From: Phoronis australis
Taxonomy: Eukaryota; Phoronida; Phoronidae
Direction of reading: 5' to 3'
DNA length: 64,000 nucleotides
Assembly (NCBI GenBank): GCA_002633005.1
Contig: NMRA01000146.1
Coordinates: 757,834 to 821,833, forward strand
Shown here: piece after piece, positions 45,284 to 54,540 of the stretch
Layout: each line of letters starts with the position of its first letter
Numbering within the stretch: position 1 is the stretch's first letter
Translations under genes and position numbers: made by a program
The notes under the pieces: generated by a model
Seen by the model: the letters and a program-made list of their open reading frames with translations, nothing else
Database searches by the model: none
Told to the model about the DNA's origin: nothing

Positions 45284-47892
45284 ATGATGCAATATGCACG
45301 TCTGATATGCAGAGTCAGCAGGTGCAAAAATATTTACTGGGTTTAATGAATCCGTTTGTTATGAACCACTGCAAAAGTATAATTACTAATTGTACATTCG
45401 AAGCACGCCTCATTAGAATAAAAACATACACATGCTTGATGATCCTGGGAGTACCTCTTTTACAAGGAATGAATGAAGATATATAGTTGTTAAGCCATAG
45501 AGGATAATAAAGCTTAGATAATATCACACTGAGCCATGTACACGAGGCATATACAAAGGATACAGTATTTCAAAAGAAGCCTCAACTACTCATTTTTCAT
45601 AGTCATAACTACTCATTTTTCATAGTATTACTAAATCACGAACACCTAGATTTATGTCAGAAGTTACATAGTAGCAAAACATGCAAACTCTCCAAGACCA
45701 AAAATAAATATCTCAAAACCAGACATTTTACTTAAGCAGGAATAAAAACAATCCAATAGATTGCGATTGTTTTCACACAGAAGCTAGACCAAAAAAAAAC
45801 AAATAAAGACTAAAATTCACCACGTCAAGTCAACACGTCACCATACCCAAGCATTGATCTTTCAAAGTGATACTGTCCGTACTATACAAAACAAGGGCTA
45901 TATGTTCAACCTCTCGCCGACAACAGACATATTATCTTCGAAATGGTGCTGAATTTCTGTCGTCTAATCCACGTTTTACAATAGATGCCAATGTATAGGT
46001 ACACACTGGATTGTCATCATTGCATAATGGGTGATCACGTAGTCTCCGGGCATGAAAACAATTCTCTCCTGGCGTGATAAGTTTTCTAACGCAATAAAAC
46101 CTGGTTGCCAATTGTTTTTGATTCTACAGAGATTTCAATTCCTGAATAGAAAATGTGTGTTCTGGATTTTTCCGCTTCAGCTTTCCATTCAGGTAACTAG
46201 TGCACAGCACAGTGTTTTTACTATCCACTGCAACGAATCACTTCTGGTACAATCTTTCGTAAACGACTTTCGTATTTTGCACATATCTTCGGGGTAACAG
46301 TTTTCCAAGAGCTATATATTCATTGGACAAGTTTCTGTTTGGTAATCGGTTTTATTTTCTGTCTCAGGTAGTCCTTGAGCTCATGCTCTGAATGTTTTGA
46401 AAACGCAACTCTTTATTTACGCAGATACGTTTTCCTGCCCGTGGGCACCGACTCGCTGAATTCACCAACCAAACATTTATTTTTGAAAATGCACTCAAAA
46501 GTGTAGTTAAAACACCGTGTTGATCATAGTCGTCAGTGCAGAAAAGCGAAATGAACAAATTTGTACACACTGCTCAAAGCACTTTTGTGGACATACGGAA
46601 ACGCCAACGTCTCTGTCTTACAACTCTGCGTGTGCTTGGCATTTCTGATCAAAGCGCTCTCATGCTGGAAACTTTATTAAGACTGAGCACCGTTTCAAAA
46701 AATTGTATTTTTTCTTACAGCTGAGCACAGAATTATTATGCGATTTTAGGACTGAAACGGAACCAAATCTCGAGTGGTGACTCATTAGAATGTGCAAAAT
46801 TCGGGGAGGGGGGTGGCTGGCAATACAAGCATGATTTTTTTATTTTCGCGCCAAACATGTAGTTACCACTTCTCATTCAGCGTCACTTACTACCTGAGGT
46901 GGCCAGATCATACATGTACGCTATCAAGATCACCAGACGCTTTGCTTCTCAAAAGTGCACCTTTGTGTATTTTCTATCATTTTTTGCCATCGCAATCGCT
47001 TTACCAAAGTTTCACGCACATATGCCGCGTAGAGACAAATACCTCTTCACCACGTATTCACATCTTGCCGTTCACAATTGTTTTATTTTGCATAATTTGT
47101 CAATATGTTGTTGACAGAAAATATTTATTTTTGGAACAACGTGAACGACCAACTGATAGGGGACTACGTGTATACAGCACATGTAACTGCTAGCCCAGAT
47201 ACACTGAAAACGGAATGCGCAAGGCTACTTTGCTGTAGCCTCAACAGTGGTGATGTCACCGTCTTAGTTCGTGGAAACCGTAACCATAATATGATTTCGA
47301 AGTTAGAGCCATCGAAGTCCGTGGGTTTAGGGCATACTGGACCGTCAATTTCGCGTCTGTACTACAAGGGTCAATACTATGAAAATATATCCCTGGAGTG
47401 AGAGCTTTTCGCGGTGTAAGAACTCACTCACTAATCCATCATCATGGGCGCGTGACAGGAGACCGGTGACTAACTTAAAAAAACGCAAAAAGATGCAGTT
47501 TGGCGTTACACAAACAACTTGAAATCAACTGCGGGCGAAGACTGCTAAAATAGCTGCGTTTACAAAATGACTACAGCGTTGTATTGCCCGGGAAGCAACC
47601 GATCTAATACATCTTGTTAACGTCACGAGTCAAATTAAAGATCAAATGTAAAGAAAACTTTCACGTTTTTCGACCAAAACTTGTTGCATTGTCCATAATC
47701 CAATGTTTACTATTACCGCTTGCTTTCAACCTTCGAATTAGTGGTATTACACAACCGACGTGAACTCATGTAACCGAGACAGTAAAACTAGGTTAATTTG
47801 TTTGACCCTGTGCTAAGACGAATATGCATCGACACACAAAGTGGTATGAGCCAGACAACCTATTACGCTACTGCTACTCTAGCCTAAAAATA

Positions 47893-48096
47893 GCAGCCGA
47901 CCAGCTGGTCGGCTGATGGCCGGTCGGCTGAAGGGTCGGCTGAAGGGTCGGCTGGGGAGTCGCCTTATGAGTCGGCACTGCGGGCGGATGCCGGTCGGCT
48001 AATTTTTAGCCGACCTGTCGGCAAATTAGCCGACCGGTCGACGGCTAGTCGTCGACCAATTTCCGACCGGGCGGCCAAAAATTCGTGATGTGTGCT
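47893..48096. repeat. GTCGGCT-rich block 1
   Basis: Dense GTCGGCTGAAGG and AGCCGACC words in both orientations, such as CAGCCGACCAGCTGGTCGGCTG (palindromic). The right flank TTCGTGATGTGTGCTGTA is shared with block 2. Confidence 0.75.
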
Positions 48097-48442
48097 GTAC
48101 ATGAGTAGCCAGACCCCAACTGTGCTGCACTCCTTGTTCAAGGCTTAAAATAGCTTTGAATTACAATACACGTGCACGAGAAAACGCACCACTGCAAGAA
48201 ACCTATGTAAGTAACTCGGACAAACTCATAAAAAATGGGAACTGGGCCGCATAGTAGGCCCTGTCCTACCCGCCCCATTGATAAACGTTGTATCTCGCCG
48301 CAGGGTCTCCCCCACCAAAGCCGACGGGGATTGCCGCAAGATATCCCACTTATACCCAGTGTTGTGTATCTCATGTTGTCAAATAAAGTAGACACCCCAT
48401 TAACTACGCAGTGAAACGAACAGAATTGAACTGAACACTAGG

Positions 48443-48630
48443 AAAACTTACGAGTGAACGTACTGTTGCATGTGGCTGCGCCAACAGGAAGCTGGAGAAA
48501 AAGAACAAACAGCGCTACCATCAGACTTGGTGGGAACTAACTAGGAGTTGGATATAAAGCATGAAGGGCTGTCTAATGTTACTTGCCCAAATAATAGGAT
48601 TTATGTCAGAGTGCCATGAATCTCATTATT
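48443..48630 (+). repeat. Dispersed repeat B, copy 2
   Basis: Nearly identical to 16861-17044, with different flanks on both sides. Confidence 0.75.
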
Positions 48631-48705
48631 TTAAAGGTCTTTTGAAGTTGTTCCATGACTTCGGAAAATCTCCGTGGTGAGCTGAACATTGGCTTCACCA
48701 TTTGT

Positions 48706-49974
48706 CGCGATCTCATCAGAGTAAAATTTGTTATCAATCATAGTAGAAACATTTATTTTTATCATTGCCACAAAACGTTTACAAAAACAGTCAGTGTCTG
48801 TAACTTCTGGGTATTTCTACATTGCTGATGAATAAACGTCGGTCAAAATCAATAACACTGATCCATGCAAAAGGTTTTAAATCGCGCGCTTTTAAGAGCT
48901 TTGACTTGCCCTGATGATCACTAGAATCGATGCAATAAAGGTATACAAGTTGTTTTTTAACCTGTGTAATCGAACTGCAAATAGAGTGCGTTTTCGTTTG
49001 CGAGAGTGTTCTTTTTGAATCACGGCTTAATCATTTTTTACGCTCTACATGAAAACACAAACTTCTTTCTTTAGGATTGCATATACCAAGTTACCCCGAA
49101 AATATTAGTTTAAAAGTTTTACACCTCGGAGTATACGCGCAACGCCAAGCATTGGGTTCTTACTCCAAAGAGCTAGGAAGGATCTAGCCTTGTGCGAAAG
49201 TGTTACTAAATTAAACACACAAAATTGCGCCGTTGTGGGTAAAAACTGACAGAATGAAATCATCCTAGAATAATCTAAATCATTTACCGGCGTTCCAGAA
49301 ATGGTTTTCTACAATTATTCTGCTGCTAAAGATGTGGTGTGATCTTATGCGTCGACTTTCGGCGCAATGAAACATTACGTCACCTGTTAGCCATTTTCTT
49401 TTTTCCAGATTCTTCAAACAAACGTTCTCCCTCGAGGTTGCGTAAACGTCACAACAAATGATCATATGTTTTTGAAATTTTGATATCAGAAAACCGCATT
49501 TTACAACAAATTTTGATGCGATGTTGTCATCATCTATAGGGGGATGTCGAAAAAATCTGGAAGTGGCGCGTGTCACGAATGAACTCTTTTCAAAAAGAAG
49601 ACAAACGTTTTTGTTATAAAATGACTTCGGATGTTTTTCGCTTAAACGGCCGTAACGGGCATGTTGAATGTCACTTGACCTGCATATTTTGCGAGCACAC
49701 CGGCCGGTCTTTAGCTCATTTTGATACAAGCTTCACGACGAGGTGACGAGCGTTACTATCCGGGCTGTGTGCAATGTCGAGGTCTGTCGGAGCTCAATAC
49801 ACAGTGGCACCTTGCTGTTTTTTGACAAAAGTCTTCGTAACTCTACCTGGCTAGATAGGAAGGTTATGGCTTCGAAACAATTTTCACTCCGATAGTGACA
49901 ACAAATTCAAAATAGTCTTCATGCAACTAGCCGGCTACATAGGAAGGCTCTAGTTTCGAAAAGATGTTTTACTG
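48706..49974 (-). repeat. Right arm of the 1.25-kb inverted repeat
   Basis: Reverse complement of 44046-45283. Its outer end carries an extra partial copy of the terminal unit (two versions of CTTCCTAT(G/C)TAGCC(G/A)G within about 49840-49974). A 149-codon minus ORF (49280-49729) lies in it. The ORF is not kept in the left arm, so it is unlikely to be a gene. Confidence 0.85.
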
Positions 49975-50078
49975 TTAAATGTTTGTTCGACCAAAGTTCA
50001 CCCGCTAAATCATAAAATGGTAATTGCCGACCAAGGACACGCTTATTCCAAATGGGTCGTCTACGCTAGGCAACCACT

Positions 50079-50233
50079 TTGCCGACCCAAGTGCCGACCG
50101 CAGAGGCGACTCAGCAGACGGCTCCTTGCCGACCGTTGCTGTTCGGCTGCTGGTCGGCTAGACGACCGGTCGTCGACCGGTCCTCTACCAATTTCCCACC
50201 GGTCGGACAGAAAGTCGTTATGTGTGCTGTAGG
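50079..50233. repeat. GTCGGCT-rich block 2
   Basis: Same vocabulary as block 1 (GACCGGTCGTCGACCGGTC) and the same right flank (GTCGTTATGTGTGCTGTA). It sits just outside the right inverted arm. Confidence 0.75.
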
Positions 50234-50291
50234 TTGCATCAGACTACAATCGTGGTATCCACTGGTAATCCAGTGATGGGTTATCCTACAG

Positions 50292-50402
50292 GACACAAAT
50301 TTCGGGACCGTTTGAAGCTTGTACGGTCCCTGAGCTGAAACGGTGGTTGCAGTTTCGCGAGGCTACCATTTCTGGGTTGAAACGACAGGCACTGATAGAG
50401 AG
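50292..50402 (+). CDS. SAP-domain exon
   Basis: SAP domains are short helix-extension-helix DNA-binding modules. The frame reads FEACTVPELKRWLQFREA then ISGLKRQALIER, matching the SAP consensus (xTVxELKxWLxxRGxxxxGxKxxLIxR). A possible acceptor (TTATCCTACAG, ending 50291) and a donor-like GAGAG-GTTTGT after 50402 bound the segment. The CTVxELKRWLxxR form is common in invertebrate genes that join a SAP domain to a YqaJ-type exonuclease. That partner is not found downstream here, so the link is only a suggestion. Adjacent exons are not identified. Confidence 0.6.
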
Positions 50403-50403
50403 G

Positions 50404-52366
50404 TTTGTCTTTGTTTCCTTTCTGTTCTTTGTTAATTGCTATGTGGTCGTCAAACAAAACATTTGTTTCTGACTAATGGCAGAATTGCAAATGGCGTCGA
50501 TCTACTTCTGTTCTGGGAGTTTTGATCACATGATTTTAATGAGTGTACTCACCGTTGACAGTAACTTCCAACTTCGAGCATTTAAGGACAATGCCCTCTA
50601 ATAGCTGTAAATGTAGCTTCCTTTGGCGTTTATGTTGTGTCTGAAGGGGATGGGTATGGTTTTCACCACCTGTGTACCGTTTGATAAACCTTTTTAGCAG
50701 TTTTGATTAATAACACAGATTAATTTTCTGATGGATAGCATCATTGTATGTAGCCCAGATGGTCAATCGAAAGTGGTATAGAGAACACGAGGAAGTGTCA
50801 GAAGCTATCCAACAGAATGTAAAGTGGTGTTTTTAAGTATGTTGATGTTAACCAATAGATGCTACGTAATTATACTGGTTTAACAATCTGTTTAACTTCG
50901 ATTGCAAATTCATCAAACTGTTTAATTAATGTTGTGCTCTTCTAGATGATATCATTACATCAATGATTAAGACAGGTGCAACAAGAAAGTGAATCCCGCT
51001 GAGAACCGGCAATCAAGGGTACAAACAACAAGACAAGCACCCTCACAGAAGGAATTAGCAACGATGCTGGATGGAGAGATGTACTGCCTTCCACGTTAAC
51101 TCATAGCTTCATATATATCCATTGCACAAATATAATATTACAAATACGACAACAAACATCAGTAGTACGCACACACACACACATATACTCACACACATGC
51201 ACACATGCACACGTTTTTGTGTTTTCTTTATACTTGAGTTATAGTAATCACAATAATTTAAAGCCTATCTTCAACGGTAAAACCTGAAAATTTCGTTCCT
51301 ACTGTATTTTAAGGTGTCCCTCTGACCGCACTAGTGGTATCAATTGTCATATGTAATAACTGACAGACGTATTGGATTGCTTTTATCTACGTCACCGCGA
51401 GAATCACCTTTAAGTACTAGTCCACGAGAGCACCAGCCATGAGCGGCAAGGTGAGGGTCAGCCGATTTTCAACAAATTTGGCACATAGTTAGTCATATGG
51501 ATCTATAAACAAAATATTGCGTTTTCCTAAATTATAGGCTCAAACACATTTTACGGCTTCGCAGCCATGTTTTCACGGTATAAAAACTGTCCAGTTTTAA
51601 CTGTTCTTATTTTTCCTTGAATGAAATCTATTGATTTATTATTCACTTGAAGGTGTTAGTGGTGCCTATAGATTGTTACACAGAGGTCTTGAAACACGAA
51701 TCCTATTTACCACCCTCATTTAGTAGTTTTACTACACTGCCCCCCGTTATGCCATTTTGAGGTTGTGTTCAGTACACTGCTGTACCAAATCTGACCCCAC
51801 TGCTATGAGAATGAAACTTAGCCAAAATGTTGACAAAACAAGTTACTTTCATTGCATGAAATAAAAACTTTGTCAGCCAGTTTATTAGTTATACATTTTG
51901 GCACTTCGATGTACTAACATGAGAAATTTTCATATATCAGAGATCGATGCGTGAGCACCGTAAAATCAGATTGTCCTTCATGTTTTTCGATATTTTGCAA
52001 CAAGTTAAGTCATCCTGAATGTTTTGAACGTTTTACTACTCATCACGTAAGGCTATAGTACCCCTAAATACCATACATGGTTCCATTTTGTAAAAAGCCG
52101 ATTATGTCCTCCACAGTGAACAGGGTTAGACATGGAGTCGACAAATGTAGGTTATTTTGATTTACAGTTGTTTTATTTTGCAAGTTCCTCATGGGTAATT
52201 CTTCACGCATATTCAAGTCAGATTTTCTGTTGATCAAATATTCATGCAATGCATTGTCATATCAAATGAATGATAAGTTTGGTGTCATGACGGCAAATTT
52301 CCCACAACTTAAAACAAAAGACTGCAGAAATTTTCCTGACGAAATACCGGGTTTGCAGTTCTCTAC
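50404..52366. other. Intergenic or intronic DNA, nothing recognised
   Basis: A short CA-rich microsatellite lies at about 51168-51212. Other sequence is AT-rich without supported genes. A small open segment near 50764-50836 could be another exon of the SAP gene, but I see no domain in it. Confidence 0.45.
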
Positions 52367-52405
52367 AAACATTCGAATCTCCATGATAGCAAGTAACAGC
52401 ATATG

Positions 52406-52525
52406 TTCACGAAAACAACAACGGATTTAAAACTTGACATGTTTCGGTGTCATTTATTAAACACCATCCTCAGAAGTCATAATACAGTGGCCACCTAGCT
52501 AGGCCCAGCAACAAGTAATGAAGCA
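52406..52525 (-). repeat. Left inverted repeat of the Penelope-like element
   Basis: Reverse complement of 54409-54528 with very few differences. 27 bp (52379-52405) separate it from the target duplication. Confidence 0.93.
52431..52478 (-). ncRNA. Hammerhead ribozyme motif, minus-strand copy
   Basis: Identical 48-nt sequence to the plus-strand motif at 54456-54503, in reverse complement. It carries the same core (CUGAGGA, GAAA, palindromic CAUG, UC). A transcript leaving the left end on the minus strand would carry it. Confidence 0.7.
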
Positions 52526-52527
52526 NT

Positions 52528-54375
52528 ATTAAGAAGTCTGATGTAGCTGTATGTTTTGAGCTTATACACGATGCTATGAAAGAAAAACTTCTGGACCCTA
52601 CTAAAGAGACTGAACTGAAGGCTGATTTAACAAGATTGGCATCAACATATGTGTCGTCATACAGACCATCTTGGAGTGATTTGAGAAAGTTTAAGGTGAT
52701 CAAGGAACTGCGAAGAAACGAAAACCTAGTGATAATTAGACCCGATAAGGGAAATGGTGTAGTCATTTTAGATCGCAATGATTATGTCAATTCTTTGAAT
52801 GAAATTTTGAGTGATGTATCGAAGTTTAGACGTGTCAAAGCAGATCCTACACTAACTAGAGAAGGACAGCTGCAGAGGTTTTTACGCAAAATTAAGAATG
52901 ATGGTCGTTTAGATACTGAAACGTACAGCTATTTGTATCCACAAGGTTCACAGCCAGGTAGACTATATGGCCTACCAAAAATACACAAACAGACAGAGGA
53001 TTCCATCCCTCCATTTAGACCTATTGTGTCATCTGTGAATACTTTCAATTACAATCTTGCCAAGTACCTATGTAAGCTACTCAAACCACATATAAATGAG
53101 GACTACACAGCAGGTGATACATTCTCTTTTGTTTCTGAGGTTAGGGGTCAAGTTCTCAGGAATCGATTCATGGCTTCTTTTGACATTGCGAGTTTGTTTA
53201 CTAACCTACCTGTGGACGAATGTATATCTTTGGCTACTGACTATATAATGAAAAACAATCCTAGTGTAAAGATTACTCGAGCTGAACTCATGGAGGTATT
53301 CAAGTTTGCTACCAGCAAGACCCATTTTGTATTTAATGGGGAGGTTTTTAACCAAATTGATGGTATAGCAATGGGTTCACCTTTGGCTCCCATACTAGCT
53401 GGCATGTTTTTAGGTCACCATGAGAAAACATGGATTGAGACATGCACTGGTCCTCACATCTATTTCTATCGACGATATGTAGATGATGTGTTTTGTATAT
53501 TTGAAAATCAGCAGTCAGCCCAGGAATTTTTGGTGTATTTAAACTCGAGGCATCCTAACTTGAAATTCAGTGTAGAATTAGAGGTCGATAACATTTTGCC
53601 ATTTCTGGACGTGTTAGTAGAGCGTGAGGGTACCTCAGTGATAACATCAGTATTTCATAAGAAGACTTACACAGGACTGTACACTTGTTTTCATAGCTTC
53701 ACATCCTTTAAAGTAGGTCTCATAAAGACGCTAATAGACATGGTATATCGCATTAACAACACTTGGGCTAGATTTGATTCTAATATCAAAGAACTTACAT
53801 CGAATTTGCAAAAGAATGGCGATCCCCTAGAATTAGTCAATAGGGTACTGAAAGCAAGACTCCAACGTAAACCTGATGGTGTTCATCCTGTAGACAAAAC
53901 TAACTACAAGTACTTTAAAATACCCTATGTTGGGTTTTACGCCAAAATTGCTCAACGAAAACTCAACAAATTGGTGAATGATTACTGTGTGAACTTAAGA
54001 GTTCTATTAACATTCAAGTCTCTAAAACTGTCGAGTTTATTTAACCCAAAGGACAAAATTTCTATGGGTCTACGGTCCAAGGTTGTATACAAATTTATCT
54101 GTGCTGGATGTGGCTCCAGTTATATAGGCGAAACTGTTCGCCATTTGAAAACCAGGACCAAGAAACATCTAAATTCTGACAGTAATTCACATGTAAATAT
54201 TCACCTGCAGAGCTCCAATCATTGTTATCAGCAGTGCTCTTTCAATGACTTTGCAATAATAGACCAGGCAGTAACAACAAAGGAGCTTAAAATTCGTGAG
54301 GCTTTACATATCAGTTGGTGTAAGCCCAATCTCAATAGGCAACTGACACACCACAGGTTGTCATTGATGGTATAG
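52528..54375 (+). CDS. Penelope-like reverse transcriptase with GIY-YIG endonuclease, 5' truncated
   Basis: It copies element RNA and cuts the target site. The frame is open from the N gap (52528); the first ATG is 52576, giving 599 residues, and the usual N-terminal part is missing. Numbered from that ATG: RPDKGNGVVILD (55-66), GRLYGLPKIHK (128-138), motif A SFDIASLFTNLP (201-212), motif B GIAMGSPLAPILAG (263-276), catalytic YVDD (301-304), FLDVLV (343-348), KTYTGLY and CFHS. The endonuclease follows: VYKFICAGCGSSYIGET (504-520), an Arg in RHLKTRTKKHL, and the catalytic Glu in KIREALHI (572-579), then W(C)KPxLN. This is the Penelope/Poseidon/Neptune-type layout. No internal stop or frameshift. 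Confidence 0.93.
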   Translation: MKKSDVAVCFELIHDAMKEKLLDPTKETELKADLTRLASTYVSSYRPSWSDLRKFKVIKELRRNENLVIIRPDKGNGVVILDRNDYVNSLNEILSDVSKFRRVKADPTLTREGQLQRFLRKIKNDGRLDTETYSYLYPQGSQPGRLYGLPKIHKQTEDSIPPFRPIVSSVNTFNYNLAKYLCKLLKPHINEDYTAGDTFSFVSEVRGQVLRNRFMASFDIASLFTNLPVDECISLATDYIMKNNPSVKITRAELMEVFKFATSKTHFVFNGEVFNQIDGIAMGSPLAPILAGMFLGHHEKTWIETCTGPHIYFYRRYVDDVFCIFENQQSAQEFLVYLNSRHPNLKFSVELEVDNILPFLDVLVEREGTSVITSVFHKKTYTGLYTCFHSFTSFKVGLIKTLIDMVYRINNTWARFDSNIKELTSNLQKNGDPLELVNRVLKARLQRKPDGVHPVDKTNYKYFKIPYVGFYAKIAQRKLNKLVNDYCVNLRVLLTFKSLKLSSLFNPKDKISMGLRSKVVYKFICAGCGSSYIGETVRHLKTRTKKHLNSDSNSHVNIHLQSSNHCYQQCSFNDFAIIDQAVTTKELKIREALHISWCKPNLNRQLTHHRLSLMV

Positions 54376-54408
54376 TTCATTGTCACTCCCTGTAACTGAC
54401 TGTATCTG

Positions 54409-54528
54409 TGCTTCATTACTTGTTGCTGGGCCTAGCTAGGTGGCCACTGTATTATGACTTCTGAGGATGGTGTTTAATAAATGACACCGAAACATGTCAA
54501 GTTTTAAATCCGTTGTTGTTTCCGTGAA
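54409..54528 (+). repeat. Right inverted repeat of the Penelope-like element
   Basis: 120 bp starting TGCTTCATTACTTGTTGC, 33 bp after the stop codon, ending at the target duplication. Contains the hammerhead motif. Confidence 0.93.
54456..54503 (+). ncRNA. Hammerhead ribozyme motif, plus-strand copy
   Basis: Self-cleaving RNA fold. Stem I pairs GACUU (54456-54460) with AAGUU (54499-54503, last pair G-U). Core box CUGAGGA (54461-54467) fits CUGANGA. Stem II pairs GGUGU (54469-54473) with ACACC (54484-54488). Core GAAA is at 54489-54492. Stem III is only the self-complementary CAUG (54493-54496), so it can form between two copies. U54497 and C54498 give the cleavage site after C. One extra base (U54468) lies between the core and stem II, as I recall for other Penelope hammerheads. 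Activity is not shown. Confidence 0.75.
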
Positions 54529-54540
54529 AACATTCGAATG

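Larger units (their letters stand above)
45284..48705. other. Spacer between the inverted arms
   Basis: 3.4 kb with several ORFs of 60-130 codons (46052, 46792, 47105 plus; 48138 minus), none with a recognisable domain. It holds a GTCGGCT-rich block (47893-48075) and dispersed repeat B (48443-48630). No transposase signature found. Confidence 0.5.
52367..54539 (+). mobile_element. Penelope-like retroelement with inverted hammerhead-bearing ends
   Basis: AAACATTCGAAT occurs at 52367-52378 and 54528-54539, a perfect 12-bp target duplication. Inside lie 120-bp inverted repeats (52406-52525 and 54409-54528) around one plus-strand ORF with Penelope-type RT and a GIY-YIG endonuclease. Penelope-like elements are known for terminal repeats that can be inverted or partial and for hammerhead ribozymes in them. 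Both are seen here. A single N at 52526, right at the inner edge of the left repeat, marks an assembly join and hides the ORF start. Confidence 0.92.

Noticed and set aside
46792-47401. Overlapping plus-strand ORFs of 71-133 codons
   Set aside because: Three frames overlap with no domain, splice logic or conserved start.
48226-48370. GC-rich stretch checked for snRNA, 5S rRNA or 7SK-like sequence
   Set aside because: No match to conserved parts of U1, U2, U5, U6, 5S or 7SK that I know.
49280-49729. 149-codon minus-strand ORF in the right inverted arm
   Set aside because: The left arm carries the same DNA without this frame, so it is not under coding constraint. No domain recognised.
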